Below are positions 9,506 through 19,250 of a stretch of 64,000 bases of DNA, one piece after another. Origin of the DNA: Lachnospiraceae bacterium (GTDB lineage Bacteria; Bacillota; Clostridia; Lachnospirales; Lachnospiraceae); contig JAGCUO010000197.1 of NCBI GenBank assembly GCA_017962825.1, positions 32,043 through 96,042 on the forward strand, read 5' to 3'. How positions within the stretch are numbered: the first letter of the stretch is position 1; each line of letters begins with the position of its first letter. Below the pieces are notes generated by a model that was given only the letters and a program-made list of their open reading frames with translations, ran no database searches and was not told where the DNA came from. A program made the position numbers and the translations under genes.

Positions 9506-10430
9506 CGAATACCTTCATTATGTCTTCATACCCGGGAAGCTTGCCTACAAATACGGCTGCACTTCCGGCAGCAACTCCGAGTTTAAGCGCATAACCCGGA
9601 TCATGTTCATCGAGGAATCCCTTGATAAATCCGGCGGTCATTGAATCTCCCGCGCCGAATGCACCCAGTGCTTTTCCGGCAGGAGCCTTGCACTTATGAA
9701 CATCACCGTTCTTATCAAGAAGCAGAGCACCGTCTGCCCCCATAGATACTATAACATTCTCAGCGCCTTCTTTGTGAAGTTTTTCTGCCTCTTTTGTGAT
9801 ATCTTCGATGGATCTGAGATCTTTTCCCGAAGCCTGGCAGAGTTCTTCGAGATTCGGCTTAATGAGGAAAGGCTTATACTTCAGAGCCTTCTTAAGCCTG
9901 TCACCCGTCATATCCACAACTACCTTAACACCCTCAGGCACCGACTTTAAGATTCTCTCAAGGGTATCCTCAGGAGCTTTCGTAGGCATGCTTCCCGCGA
10001 TAACGAGGAAATCCTCGTCCGTCAGCTTCTCTATTTTCTCGCAGAGATCATCAACCGACTCATCCTCGACCAAAGGTCCGGCCGCATTAAGCTCGGTCTC
10101 TTCATATCCGCGCTCAGCCTCTTCTTCAAAAGGAGTTCTGATCTTGACATTGATGCGGCTTATTCCGTTCTTGTAAGGAAGCATGATAAAACCGGTACGG
10201 ATTCCGATGCTTCTTAAGGTTCCTTCGATCTCATCCCCGGTGGCACCCGCTATAAATCCGAGAGCTCTTGTGGGAACATCCAGATTCTTCAGCACAACGG
10301 AAACATTGATCCCCTTGCCTCCCGCACGAAGTTCTTCCTTGGAGGATCTGTTAGTGCCGCCCTTTTTAGGGTAAGCGGCAGGATACATTACATAGTCAAG
10401 GGACGGGTTTAATGTAAGAGTGTAGACCAT
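9495..10430 (-). CDS. fruK: 1-phosphofructokinase (PfkB family)
   Basis: 311 residues. N-terminal TLNPSLDYVMYP and AGGKGINVSVVLKNL, and the C-terminal PfkB signature GAFGAGDSMTAGFIKGFL with the catalytic Asp, identify a 1-phosphofructokinase or tagatose-6-phosphate kinase; the N-terminal pattern favours FruK. It would convert fructose 1-phosphate to fructose 1,6-bisphosphate. No fructose-specific EII is adjacent. Instead the gene lies between trkH (one base away) and ptsI (overlapping), an unusual but tight arrangement. Confidence 0.85.
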   Translation of the reverse strand: MVYTLTLNPSLDYVMYPAAYPKKGGTNRSSKEELRAGGKGINVSVVLKNLDVPTRALGFIAGATGDEIEGTLRSIGIRTGFIMLPYKNGISRINVKIRTPFEEEAERGYEETELNAAGPLVEDESVDDLCEKIEKLTDEDFLVIAGSMPTKAPEDTLERILKSVPEGVKVVVDMTGDRLKKALKYKPFLIKPNLEELCQASGKDLRSIEDITKEAEKLHKEGAENVIVSMGADGALLLDKNGDVHKCKAPAGKALGAFGAGDSMTAGFIKGFLDEHDPGYALKLGVAAGSAAVFVGKLPGYEDIMKVFDEV

Positions 10431-10431
10431 T

Positions 10432-11871
10432 TTATTTCCTCCTTGGTTTCAACATGCTGAAGAAAAGCAGCATGGGGAACAGCTCAAGTCTTCCCGCAAG
10501 CATGTCAAAGATCAGTATTATTTTCGAATAAGCGGAAAAGAAACCGTAGTTACAGGTAGGACCTACAAGTGAAAGGCCGGGGCCGATGTTGTTGATGGTT
10601 GCGGCAACAGCGGTAAATCCCGTTGTGAAATCATAGTTCTCGATACTTACGAACAAAAGCGATATGAAGAATATCACAAAATAGATCGAGATAAATACGT
10701 TGGTAGAACGGATGACAGGCTCTTTAACAATGTTTCCGTCCATTCTCAGCAGCTTGACCTCCCTGGGATGACGGAGAACCGACAACTCCTTGGCAAACTG
10801 CTTCATGAGTAGAACTATCCTGTACACCTTGACTCCGCCTGCGGTTGATCCGGAACATCCGCCTATCATCATAAGCATCAGGAGTATGGTTCTGGAAAGC
10901 TCCGGCCACATATCAAAGTTCGCAGTGGAATATCCGGTTGTGGTCATGATCGAAGCTACCTGAAAGAATGCATAGCGAAGCGATTCGCCGGTACTCTGAT
11001 ACAGGTGTCCGATATTAAGTGCGATGATGAGTGTAGAAGCAAGTACGATCGCAAGGTAATATTTTACTTCCTCGATATGGAATGCTTCTTTGATCTTGCG
11101 GGATATTATAAAGAAGTAAAAAGTATAGTTTATTCCGCTGGCCGCCATAAACACGGCGATTATCATCTGCTGCACGGCAGTGTATGTTCCGCAGGATTCG
11201 TTTACCAGTCCGAAGCCGCCGGTTCCGACGGTACCGAAGGTCAGAAGTGCGGATGAATACAGATCCATTCCGGAAATAAGAAGTGCCACCATCTCAGCTA
11301 TGGTGATACCGAAATACATACTGTACATAAGTCTTGCGGTATCGCGTACATGAGGAACTATCCTCTCTACCGAAGGTCCGGTGGATTCCGCTCTCATCAG
11401 GTTCATATCGGAAGTTCCCAGCATGGGAAGAACCGCCATCATGAACATGAAGATTCCCATACCGCCGATCCAGTGCATAAAGCTTCTCCAGAACATTCCG
11501 GATCTGCTGAGCGAGGTTACGTCGGAAAGGATACTCGCTCCGGTGGTGGTAAATCCGGAAACGGTTTCAAACAAAGCATCGATATAATCCGGGATATCTC
11601 CGCTGAGCATAAGGGGAAGTGCTCCGAACACGGATAGAACTACCCAGCACAGAGCAACGATTATGTATCCTTCTTTGAGGGAAAGATTTTTTCCGGGCTT
11701 TATTCTTGCGAGAGGAATTCCGAGAACAAGGCAGATAAGGACGGTGAGCAGATACCACATCCAGTTACCGTCCCGATATATTAATGAAATTATCATGGGA
11801 AGCAGCAGAAATGCACTCTCAAACAGTAAGAGTATTCCCACGATATAAAGGATTATCGAATTCTTTTTCAT
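10432..11871 (-). CDS. trkH: Trk potassium uptake protein, membrane subunit
   Basis: 479 residues with four pore-like repeats. Readable selectivity segments are FTTTGAS, GTVGTGGFG, MTTTGYSTANF and AATINNIGPG, and there is a conserved SGSTAGGVK loop that TrkA senses. It forms the K+ translocating pore in the membrane. Its start lies two bases from the trkA stop, and the two products form one complex. Confidence 0.95.
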   Translation of the reverse strand: MKKNSIILYIVGILLLFESAFLLLPMIISLIYRDGNWMWYLLTVLICLVLGIPLARIKPGKNLSLKEGYIIVALCWVVLSVFGALPLMLSGDIPDYIDALFETVSGFTTTGASILSDVTSLSRSGMFWRSFMHWIGGMGIFMFMMAVLPMLGTSDMNLMRAESTGPSVERIVPHVRDTARLMYSMYFGITIAEMVALLISGMDLYSSALLTFGTVGTGGFGLVNESCGTYTAVQQMIIAVFMAASGINYTFYFFIISRKIKEAFHIEEVKYYLAIVLASTLIIALNIGHLYQSTGESLRYAFFQVASIMTTTGYSTANFDMWPELSRTILLMLMMIGGCSGSTAGGVKVYRIVLLMKQFAKELSVLRHPREVKLLRMDGNIVKEPVIRSTNVFISIYFVIFFISLLFVSIENYDFTTGFTAVAATINNIGPGLSLVGPTCNYGFFSAYSKIILIFDMLAGRLELFPMLLFFSMLKPRRK

Positions 11872-11873
11872 GA

Positions 11874-13229
11874 TTACTCGAGAATCTCCTTGATATTGGC
11901 GATCCTTCCGCCGCTCATGACTATAATGACTCTGTCCCCAACCATCAGCTGATCCTGACCTGTGGGGATGATGTTCTTACCGTTTCTTAAAATACTGCAG
12001 ACAAGCGTATCCTTCCTGATCTTAAGATCCTTGAGCATCATGCTTGTTACCGCAGACTCTTCCTTGATCTTAAACTCAATGGCCTCCGCCTTTCCATCCT
12101 CGAGCTTGTAAAGAGACTCAACGTCATTGGACGGATCGGTGGAAAGAGAACGTGCAAACTTTACGATATAATCCGCAGTTATTGCGGAAGGATTGATGAT
12201 GGTATCCAGATTCAGCGCATCGATAACGGAACCGAAATTAAGCCTTCCGATCTTGGTAACTACCTTAGCCTTGGAATGCTTGCCGGCATAAAGGGACAGA
12301 AGAATGTTCTCCTCATCAAGTCCCGTAAGAGCGGCAAATCCCTGGAATGAAGACAGATCCTCCTGATCCAGCAGGTCTCTGTTTGTTCCGTCTCCGTGTA
12401 TGATCCTTGCTGCGGGAAGTCCTTCAGAGAGTTCTTCGCATCTCTTATAGTCCATCTCAACTATGGTAGATTTGATGCCGGAGCGTAAAAGCCTCTCCGC
12501 CAGATAGTATGACAGGGTTCCTCCTCCGACGATCATGGCATTTCTTACCCTGCCCTTTACGACACCAAGCTTTTTAAAGAACGCAAGGGCATCTTTTCTG
12601 GTAGCTGCAATACTGACATCATCATCCGCAGCAAAAGAGAAATTACCTTTGGGGATAATAACCTCTTTGCCTCTTCTGATGGTACAGACGATGGTACCTT
12701 TAAGAATATCTTCTCTCAGGATCGAAAGAGGCTGTCCGCAAATGGACATCTCTTCGGTTACGTGAAAATGGAAAAGCTCAACTCTTCCGCCCGAGAAGGT
12801 ATCGATCTTAAACACCTGGGGGAAGAGGAATACTCTGGAAATCTCCATTGCAGCGGTATCTTCGGGATTGATGACCATCGCAAGGTTGAATTCTCTCTTA
12901 AGGAAATCTATCTCATGAGAGTAGATGGGATTTCTGACCCTGGCTATAGTCTTACACCTGCCGGCTCTTCCTGCGATAAGACACGCGAGAAGGTTCTTCT
13001 CATCGGAATCCGTGACCGCTATAAAAAGGTCGCAATCCTTGATACCCGCCTCAAGAAGTGACTGGTAACTGACACCGTTACCTATTACTCCCATGGCATC
13101 GTAATGATTGGTTACGGCTGCAATAGCTTCGCTGTCTTCATCGACAAGCGTAATATTATGATCTTCGCTGGACAGCAGCTTGGTGATCACGACACCTACC
13201 TTGCCGCATCCGACTATGACTATGTTCAT
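11874..13229 (-). CDS. trkA: Trk potassium uptake protein, regulatory subunit
   Basis: 451 residues with two tandem RCK modules. The first starts with the nucleotide-binding loop MNIVIVGCGKVGVVITKLL and the second with AMIVGGGTLSYYLAERLL; each is followed by a TrkA-C domain. It binds NAD(H)/nucleotide and gates TrkH from the cytoplasm. It is the first gene of a five-gene minus-strand run, with GGAGG before the ATG. Confidence 0.95.
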   Translation of the reverse strand: MNIVIVGCGKVGVVITKLLSSEDHNITLVDEDSEAIAAVTNHYDAMGVIGNGVSYQSLLEAGIKDCDLFIAVTDSDEKNLLACLIAGRAGRCKTIARVRNPIYSHEIDFLKREFNLAMVINPEDTAAMEISRVFLFPQVFKIDTFSGGRVELFHFHVTEEMSICGQPLSILREDILKGTIVCTIRRGKEVIIPKGNFSFAADDDVSIAATRKDALAFFKKLGVVKGRVRNAMIVGGGTLSYYLAERLLRSGIKSTIVEMDYKRCEELSEGLPAARIIHGDGTNRDLLDQEDLSSFQGFAALTGLDEENILLSLYAGKHSKAKVVTKIGRLNFGSVIDALNLDTIINPSAITADYIVKFARSLSTDPSNDVESLYKLEDGKAEAIEFKIKEESAVTSMMLKDLKIRKDTLVCSILRNGKNIIPTGQDQLMVGDRVIIVMSGGRIANIKEILE

Positions 13230-13283
13230 ATATCCTCCGGGGCATATATGCCACCATTTTACGTCCGAAACACTACATGATGT

Positions 13284-13312
13284 ATAATACTATTTTAACA
13301 GGGATATTTCAA
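13284..13312 (-). promoter_or_regulatory. promoter of the trkA operon
   Basis: On the minus strand there is a TTGAAA (-35, 13307-13312), a 17-base spacer and TATTAT (-10, 13284-13289), about 55 bases before the trkA start. Both boxes match consensus at five of six positions. Confidence 0.65.
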
Positions 13313-13367
13313 TCAAAGCCCTGAGTAACCGTTTGACCAAAAACAGGCACTGATATATTATTTTTCT

Positions 13368-14504
13368 ATGGAAAATTCTCGTAAAAAACTGACTTACATC
13401 ACACTTGCGATTCTTGCAATAACTGCCGTTATTGTTTTCTATGGCAACCGCATCATCCCCTTTATGATGGATGATCTCTGGTATTCGACCCTTTTGGATT
13501 CCGATAAGCCCATATCATCCCTGAGTGACATTATTCACGCCCAGATCTGGCACTGGCACAACTGGGGCGGAAGAAGCCTTGCTCACGGTCTTCTCCAGCT
13601 CATTCTCCTTGCGGGCGAAGGTTTTGCGGATGTTTTAAACACTCTCTGGCTCTTTGTATTATCCGGTACGGTGATACTCTGTTCCAAAACATCCTCTGCA
13701 GAAATTAAAAGCCGGCTCACTGCAATAACCCTTACATCCGGACTTATCCTCGGCCTTTCAGCCAACTGGAAGATGAGCATGTTCTGGGAAGCAGGTGCCG
13801 CCAATTACCTCTACATCACCGCCTTCCTTCTTTTCTATATGTTTTGCTACTTAAGGGAAGTCGAAGGTAATGCAAAGCCCCTCCCCGGAATTGTATTCTG
13901 GATGATCCCCCTTGCCCTCATCGCAGGCTGGAGCAACGAGAACATGGGCCCCACCTGTTTTATCGTATCGGTGATCGTTATGTACCTTATAAAGAAGAGC
14001 TCCCGCAGGATTCCCTTCTGGATGATCGAGGGAAGCATCATCTGTTTCATCGGATGCGTTTTCTGCATCGCGGCTCCCGGAAATTTCGTAAGAGCGGCTG
14101 AAGCCGAAAAAGAATACGGAATTCTCTGGAAGCTTTTCCTCAGATGCTACGGCGAGTGCAAAGCTCTCTTCTCATTCCAGATCCTGACCCTGCTCACACT
14201 CGCGGCTGTTTTGGTAATAAGCATCTCCATCCTTGGAATAAAGCTTAAGAAAACAGAGATCATACTGCTTGTTGCCGCTCTTCTTTCATGGGGCGCAATG
14301 ATCCTCTCTCCCCACTATCCCGACAGGGCAACCTTCGGAACAATGTGCCTTATGATCTGTGTGATCGTATCCCGCAGCCTTTTTATCATCGAAAAGAAAA
14401 AAGAGGCGCTGTGGCCTCTTTATCTCGGTGCTGTTTTGATCTGGCTGAAGGGTATGTATGATATCGGCGAATTCATCGCGATCTACCTCGGATGGATCAA
14501 ATGA
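13368..14504 (+). CDS. DUF6056-like polytopic membrane protein
   Basis: 378 residues with about ten membrane segments. The first extracytoplasmic loop has MMDDLWYS followed by WHWHNWGGRSLAH, the hallmark of the DUF6056 family, in which the acidic loop resembles that of GT-C glycosyltransferases. It is the only plus-strand gene in this part and is divergent from trkA. I see no convincing Shine-Dalgarno sequence before the ATG. It ends exactly one base before the stop of the convergent MurE-like gene. Probable role in cell-surface glycosylation (inference). Confidence 0.7.
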   Translation: MENSRKKLTYITLAILAITAVIVFYGNRIIPFMMDDLWYSTLLDSDKPISSLSDIIHAQIWHWHNWGGRSLAHGLLQLILLAGEGFADVLNTLWLFVLSGTVILCSKTSSAEIKSRLTAITLTSGLILGLSANWKMSMFWEAGAANYLYITAFLLFYMFCYLREVEGNAKPLPGIVFWMIPLALIAGWSNENMGPTCFIVSVIVMYLIKKSSRRIPFWMIEGSIICFIGCVFCIAAPGNFVRAAEAEKEYGILWKLFLRCYGECKALFSFQILTLLTLAAVLVISISILGIKLKKTEIILLVAALLSWGAMILSPHYPDRATFGTMCLMICVIVSRSLFIIEKKKEALWPLYLGAVLIWLKGMYDIGEFIAIYLGWIK

Positions 14505-16046
14505 TCATTTGCGTGCCAGATGAGGAGATTCGTTATACTCTTTGATAAACTCCTTGGTATAATCCGCATCCGATCTGCAGGGTGCGTATACGGTTCCGTA
14601 CTTTTGTCTAGTTTCTTCACCTTTTCCGGTTATCAATAATACGGTAGGTTTTCTGACTTCAAGGATTGCCTTGTGAATGGCTGCTCCTCTGTCTTCTATT
14701 TCTTCGTATTCAATACCCGCTTCACGAGCATACTTTGCAACCTCGGCAGAGATCTCATCTGCGGGATCCGGTCCGGGATCCTCGGCACAAATGTAGATCT
14801 TATCTCCATACTTGGCGGCAACCTGAGGAAGCTCGTATCTTCTCTGATAAGCCTTTCCGCCGGGACATCCGAATATTCCGACGATCCTGTATCCGGGGAA
14901 TTCTTTTTTGACAGATGAATAAAGAGCTTCGAAGCTGAGCTTGTTATGGGCATAATCAACGAATGCGTTTACAAGTCCGTCCTCACTCTTAAAAAGTTCC
15001 ATTCTTCCGGGGGATTTTGCTTTCCTTAATCCGGCCTTGATGCAATCTACGGGAATGTTATAAATTTCCGCAGCTGCGATAACACCCAGTGCGTTTTCCA
15101 CATTGAAAAGGCCGGGCATGGTAAGTTCAAATTCTTCTTCAAAAGCGGGAGCTTTCTTTTTGGTAACGGAGAAGAAAATACTGCTTCCCTCTTTTCGGAT
15201 GTCATGTGCGTAATAATCCGCATCCGGGTTCTTACAGCTGACGGTTGTAATATCCCCCGCAGCTTTTGCTTCCTCAAGCACTCTTTCTGCGCAGTCCGTA
15301 TCAAGGCAGACAACCGCATGCTCGGAAAGAGCAAACATCTTCATCTTGGAAGAAAGATAATCTTCGAAATCCTTGTGCTCATTGGGACTGATATGATCCT
15401 CGGAGATGTTCAGGAATACCGAAACGTTAAATCCGATGCCGAGAACCCTGTCATACTTAAGAGCCTGACTGGAAACTTCCATTTCCATAAAATCTATATT
15501 ACTGTTTACGGCATTATAAAAATGCCTGTGAAGTTCAAGAGACTCGGCGGTTGTGATGTGGGATTCTTCTCTGACGACACCGTCATAATTGTCGATGGAT
15601 GACAACACTCCGCTCTCCGGCTTACCGATGCTTTCCAGATATTCATCCACAACATATTTCATATAATAGGTGGAAGTGGACTTTCCCTTGGTTCCGCCAA
15701 AACCTGTAATATTTAATTTCTTCTGCGGATAATCATAGAAAAGATCTCCCAGAAGAGGCATAGCTTTTCTGATATCGGATACGATCAGTGCAGGAACATC
15801 CCCGCCCTCTTCATATCCCGTCTCCGAGATGTACGCGCATGCTCCGTCAGCGATCGCAGACTTAAGATATTCCGGTTTAAATGCGGCACCCTTACATATA
15901 AAAAGAGTACCGTCTTTAACCTCTCTTGAATCGTAGGTCACAAAAGCGATCTTTTTTTCGAAGCCGTCCTCATTGATGCATTATTTCAAAAGTCCCGCTT
16001 CATCGAGCGCTTCTTTATATTGTCTTAGCGTTAAAACCTGAGCCAT
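14505..16046 (-). pseudogene. MurE-like Mur ligase with an in-frame stop at codon 22
   Basis: The reading frame starts at an ATG (16044-16046) with AAGGA seven bases upstream and encodes MAQVLTLRQYKEALDEAGLL, then K and TAA (15981-15983). It continues in frame with CINEDGFEKKIAFVTYDSREV. The part before the stop matches the short N-terminal helix of Lachnospiraceae MurE-like proteins. Downstream, 478 residues from a GTG at 15941 hold the ligase core: ATP loop GFGGTKGKSTSTYYMKYV, then FMEMEVSSQALK, VFLNISEDH and the C-terminal domain. The product would add an amino acid to a UDP-muramyl peptide. It may be inactive, or translated from an internal start (no good ribosome site seen), or the stop may be a sequence error. 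It lies ten bases after the racemase gene. Confidence 0.75.
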
Positions 16047-16056
16047 TTTATATTCC

Positions 16057-16764
16057 TTACAGTTCCTCGTATTCGGCACCGCTTCTTGTTATGGATTCTC
16101 TTACAAGTACATCGAGAGCATCAACGCAGTGCATGGGAACTTTGTGATGTTTCTTATATACGCTGAGTTCCGTGCAGGCAAGGATTATAACATTGCATCC
16201 CTTGCCCTGCAGATTGGTGACTGCAGCATGAAATTTATCTTCGTCTCCCAGTTTTCCGGCTTTTATATCATCATAGATAAGAGACATAACCTTCTGCTGG
16301 TATTCAGGATCGGGTATCTCGGACTCAAGGCCGAACTTCTCGCAGGCCTTCTGATAAAGCCCAGTCTTAACAGCTCCGTCGGTCGCAAGGATTCCCACCT
16401 TCTTAACCTTGATCTCACCCTCCGCAATATATCTGGCGGTTTCCTCGATCATGTTGATAACCGGGATCTCGGTCATGGCCTGGATCTTATCAAGGAAGAA
16501 ATGCGAAGTGTTACAGGGAATTGCAATGTTTCCCGCACCGCACTTTTCAAGTTTTTCGATCTCGCCCTTCATGGCATCAAGCAGTTCATCATATTCTCCG
16601 GAATTAATGGCACCGGTTCTGTCAGGCATGGACGCATGACTTAATATGACCATGTCGATATGATCCTGATCCCTCAAAGCTTTCGTATGTGCAATTACTT
16701 CTTCGTAAAAATATGCGGTAGCCTCGGGGCCCATTCCGCCTATTACTCCGAGAATCTTTCTCAT
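16057..16764 (-). CDS. aspartate/glutamate racemase family protein
   Basis: 235 residues. The N-terminus MRKILGVIGGMGPEATAYFY is typical of aspartate racemases. The two catalytic cysteines sit in AIPCNTSHFF and ILACTELSVY, matching the two-base cofactor-independent mechanism. It is placed between an ATP-grasp gene resembling D-aspartate ligases and a MurE-like gene, so making D-Asp (or D-Glu) for a cell-wall peptide is the natural reading. The substrate is inferred from context only. Confidence 0.88.
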   Translation of the reverse strand: MRKILGVIGGMGPEATAYFYEEVIAHTKALRDQDHIDMVILSHASMPDRTGAINSGEYDELLDAMKGEIEKLEKCGAGNIAIPCNTSHFFLDKIQAMTEIPVINMIEETARYIAEGEIKVKKVGILATDGAVKTGLYQKACEKFGLESEIPDPEYQQKVMSLIYDDIKAGKLGDEDKFHAAVTNLQGKGCNVIILACTELSVYKKHHKVPMHCVDALDVLVRESITRSGAEYEEL

Positions 16765-16779
16765 GCGGATATCTCCATA

Positions 16780-18000
16780 TCAGATCTTGTAATACTTCTT
16801 AAACTTCACATAATGGCTGAAGTAAGTTCTGATCATCCTGTACATTCTTCCGGGATTCGAATCCCCCTTTAAGAATACGGGATTAACAACCTTCCCGTCC
16901 TTCCAGAGTTTCTTCATCCTGCTCTTAAGGTCTTCGTCCTTGACATATTTAAGAGCAACGCCTTTGGGAACAACGGTCCAAAGACGCTCTTCCCTTGCAT
17001 ATTTAAGAGGAAGATCCTTGCCGTAGAAATAATCTTCCGTAATGTATTCCGCCACATTAAATCCGGAACCCGTCACATAGAAATTACTTCTTCCCTGTCT
17101 GGTATTTATCTCGAAGAACTTGAACTTTCCGTCACGGGTATCGTATTTGATATCGAAATTCGAATAACCCACATAGTGCATGGATTCGAGAAGATTCTTA
17201 ACCCTCTCCATAAGCTCGTCATTGGGCTCGGTGATGATAAGGGCATGATTTCCGAGTCCGTGGGGAGTGTGCTCTTCCAGAAGAACATGTCCCAGACACA
17301 TCATCTTTACTTTTCCGTTATGATCCGAATATGAAGTAAGCACTCTCATGTACTCATCATTTCCGGGTATCCTGTCCTGGATGATCATCTTGTCGGTATA
17401 TCCGGCGCCGTAGATATCATCAAGAACGCTTATAAGCTCATCCCTGTCATGGATGGTATAAACCTTCTTCTGTGTATCAAAGGGATGTTCCCAATACTGA
17501 ATACCGTTTGAAGGCTTCATGATGACGGGATATTCGAAATTCATCTCGAACTCTTTCCCCATGGACCTGTCGTAGATGACCGTTCCGGGGTAATCGATGC
17601 CCCACTTGTCGCAAAGACCGTAAAAGGTCTCCTTCATCTGAAGTGAATGCATGAGCTCATAATCTATATAAGGAGTGATAATATTCTCCGCAAGTTCCGC
17701 TTTATGCTTGGAGCAAAGAGCCACATAAGAATCGCCGCAGCCGACAAGTATTATGGTCTTATCCTTGTGATCCGCCGCGAATTTATTGATCCTCTCCACG
17801 AAATACTCATCCGTTTCGATACGAGGATCTGCTTCGTATTCGATTATCCTGCTGTCGAAGCTCGGTCCTGTGGGATATTTCCCAAATACATAACACTTGA
17901 CATTATATTTCTCGTAAAAAGCTCTGGAGACGGAATATGTGTTAATATCTCCTCCGAGCATCACGGGAATAAACTCTTTTTCCGTAAAAGATAAGGCCAT
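16780..18000 (-). CDS. ATP-grasp ligase resembling D-aspartate ligase (Asl-fm family)
   Basis: 406 residues from the ATG at 18000, chosen for its AAAGGA site; a longer reading frame upstream has none. Blocks such as FIPVMLGGDINTYSVSRAF, ILVGCGDSYVAL, IITPYIDYELM, RVLTSYSDHNGKVKMMCLGH and FEINTRQGRSNFYVT follow the pattern I know from the Enterococcus faecium D-aspartate ligase, which adds D-Asp to the lysine side chain of peptidoglycan precursors. FEIN carries the Mg-binding Glu/Asn of ATP-grasp enzymes. It is the first gene of a three-gene set with the racemase and MurE-like ligase. A -10-like TATACT lies at 18045-18050. Confidence 0.78.
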   Translation of the reverse strand: MALSFTEKEFIPVMLGGDINTYSVSRAFYEKYNVKCYVFGKYPTGPSFDSRIIEYEADPRIETDEYFVERINKFAADHKDKTIILVGCGDSYVALCSKHKAELAENIITPYIDYELMHSLQMKETFYGLCDKWGIDYPGTVIYDRSMGKEFEMNFEYPVIMKPSNGIQYWEHPFDTQKKVYTIHDRDELISVLDDIYGAGYTDKMIIQDRIPGNDEYMRVLTSYSDHNGKVKMMCLGHVLLEEHTPHGLGNHALIITEPNDELMERVKNLLESMHYVGYSNFDIKYDTRDGKFKFFEINTRQGRSNFYVTGSGFNVAEYITEDYFYGKDLPLKYAREERLWTVVPKGVALKYVKDEDLKSRMKKLWKDGKVVNPVFLKGDSNPGRMYRMIRTYFSHYVKFKKYYKI

Positions 18001-18107
18001 TTTTACGTTCCTTTCAACGTTTTCCCATTTTTTCAACAACTTTTAGTATATCACAAACTGGATTATTATCCACTTTTGAAGTAAAATGTGAATTCGAGGT
18101 AAAAATT

Positions 18108-19190
18108 ATGAGAAATATCGGATCAACATTATTAAAATTTCTTGGCGTATTGCTCGCCATAATCGTCGTAGCTTTCATCGTTTTATTGATCGTAATATCA
18201 GTAAGAGAATATAAGCCGGCGGATTGGGAACAGCTGGAAGTATCTTCCAACGCTTCACCCGAAGAAGTTATCTTACCCGGTGACAGTATTAAGTTAGTCA
18301 CCTGGAATGTAGGATGCGGAACTCTCGGAGACAATGCGGATTTCTTTATGGACTATGGTGAAATGGTTTATACCGCAGACGTTCAGAGAGTAGGAGAAAA
18401 CATAGGCGGTGTCATATCTGCCCTAAGAGATATAGATCCCGATTTTATGCTCCTTCAGGAAACCGACATCAATTCATCCAGATCCTATCATGTAAATGAA
18501 AAAGATCTGATCTTCGGTGCATTTCCCGCCTACGATAACACCTTTGCCTATAACTTTAAGGTAGATTACATTCCCTACCCCATCCCTCCCATCGGCAAAG
18601 TAGAGAGCGGACTTACCACCTTTTCACGTTACGGAATATCGTCAGCAGAGAGGATCCAGCTTCCCTGTCCTTTCAAATGGCCCATAAGATGTCTCAATCT
18701 CAAGAGATGCCTTTCCGTTAACAGGATTCCCATCGAGGGAAGCGACAAACAGCTGGTCATCGTAAACCTTCATCTTGAAGCTTATGACGACGGCGAAGGA
18801 AAAACAGCCCAGACCAGAATGCTGGCAGACTTCCTTCAGACAGAAGCTGCTGCAGGAAACTATGTAATAGCAGGCGGTGATTTCAACCAGAGATTCTCAA
18901 GCACCGACGTCTCCGCATATCCCGAATACGAAGGCACATGGCATTGCGGATTGCTTCATGAGATCGAATTTGGAGAGCATCTGAAATTCTGTCAAGATTC
19001 TTCATCACCCACCTGCAGATCCCTTGACAAGCCTCTTGTAAATGCAGACAGGGATACTTTCCAGTACTATGTTATCGACGGCTTCATCATTTCCGACAAT
19101 ATAGAAGTAAAATCCGTGGAAACCATCGATAAACTGTTCACCTATACCGATCACAATCCCGTGGTCCTTGAAGTGATTTTAACCCCTTAA
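18108..19190 (+). CDS. endonuclease/exonuclease/phosphatase family protein, membrane-anchored
   Basis: 360 residues. An N-terminal membrane segment (residues 9-33) is followed by an extracytoplasmic EEP domain: LVTWNVGCGTLG, MLLQETD, VIVNLHLEA, VIAGGDFNQRF and YTDHNPVVLEV, which together supply the metal-binding and catalytic Asn, Glu, Asp and His. The location outside the cell suggests a phosphodiesterase or phosphatase acting on surface or nutrient phosphoesters. It is divergent from the ATP-grasp gene, with GAGGT before the ATG. Confidence 0.85.
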   Translation: MRNIGSTLLKFLGVLLAIIVVAFIVLLIVISVREYKPADWEQLEVSSNASPEEVILPGDSIKLVTWNVGCGTLGDNADFFMDYGEMVYTADVQRVGENIGGVISALRDIDPDFMLLQETDINSSRSYHVNEKDLIFGAFPAYDNTFAYNFKVDYIPYPIPPIGKVESGLTTFSRYGISSAERIQLPCPFKWPIRCLNLKRCLSVNRIPIEGSDKQLVIVNLHLEAYDDGEGKTAQTRMLADFLQTEAAAGNYVIAGGDFNQRFSSTDVSAYPEYEGTWHCGLLHEIEFGEHLKFCQDSSSPTCRSLDKPLVNADRDTFQYYVIDGFIISDNIEVKSVETIDKLFTYTDHNPVVLEVILTP

Positions 19191-19207
19191 TCCATTATTC
19201 AGACATG

Positions 19208-19239
19208 TAAAAAGGCCTCCCGCCTATGCGGGAGGCCTT
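19208..19239 (-). terminator. terminator of pgi, probably bidirectional
   Basis: Perfect 12-bp stem (19212-19223 with 19228-19239) and 4-base loop. The minus strand continues with five T (19208-19212). It lies between the convergent pgi and EEP genes. Confidence 0.9.
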
Positions 19240-19250
19240 ATATATTCTCA

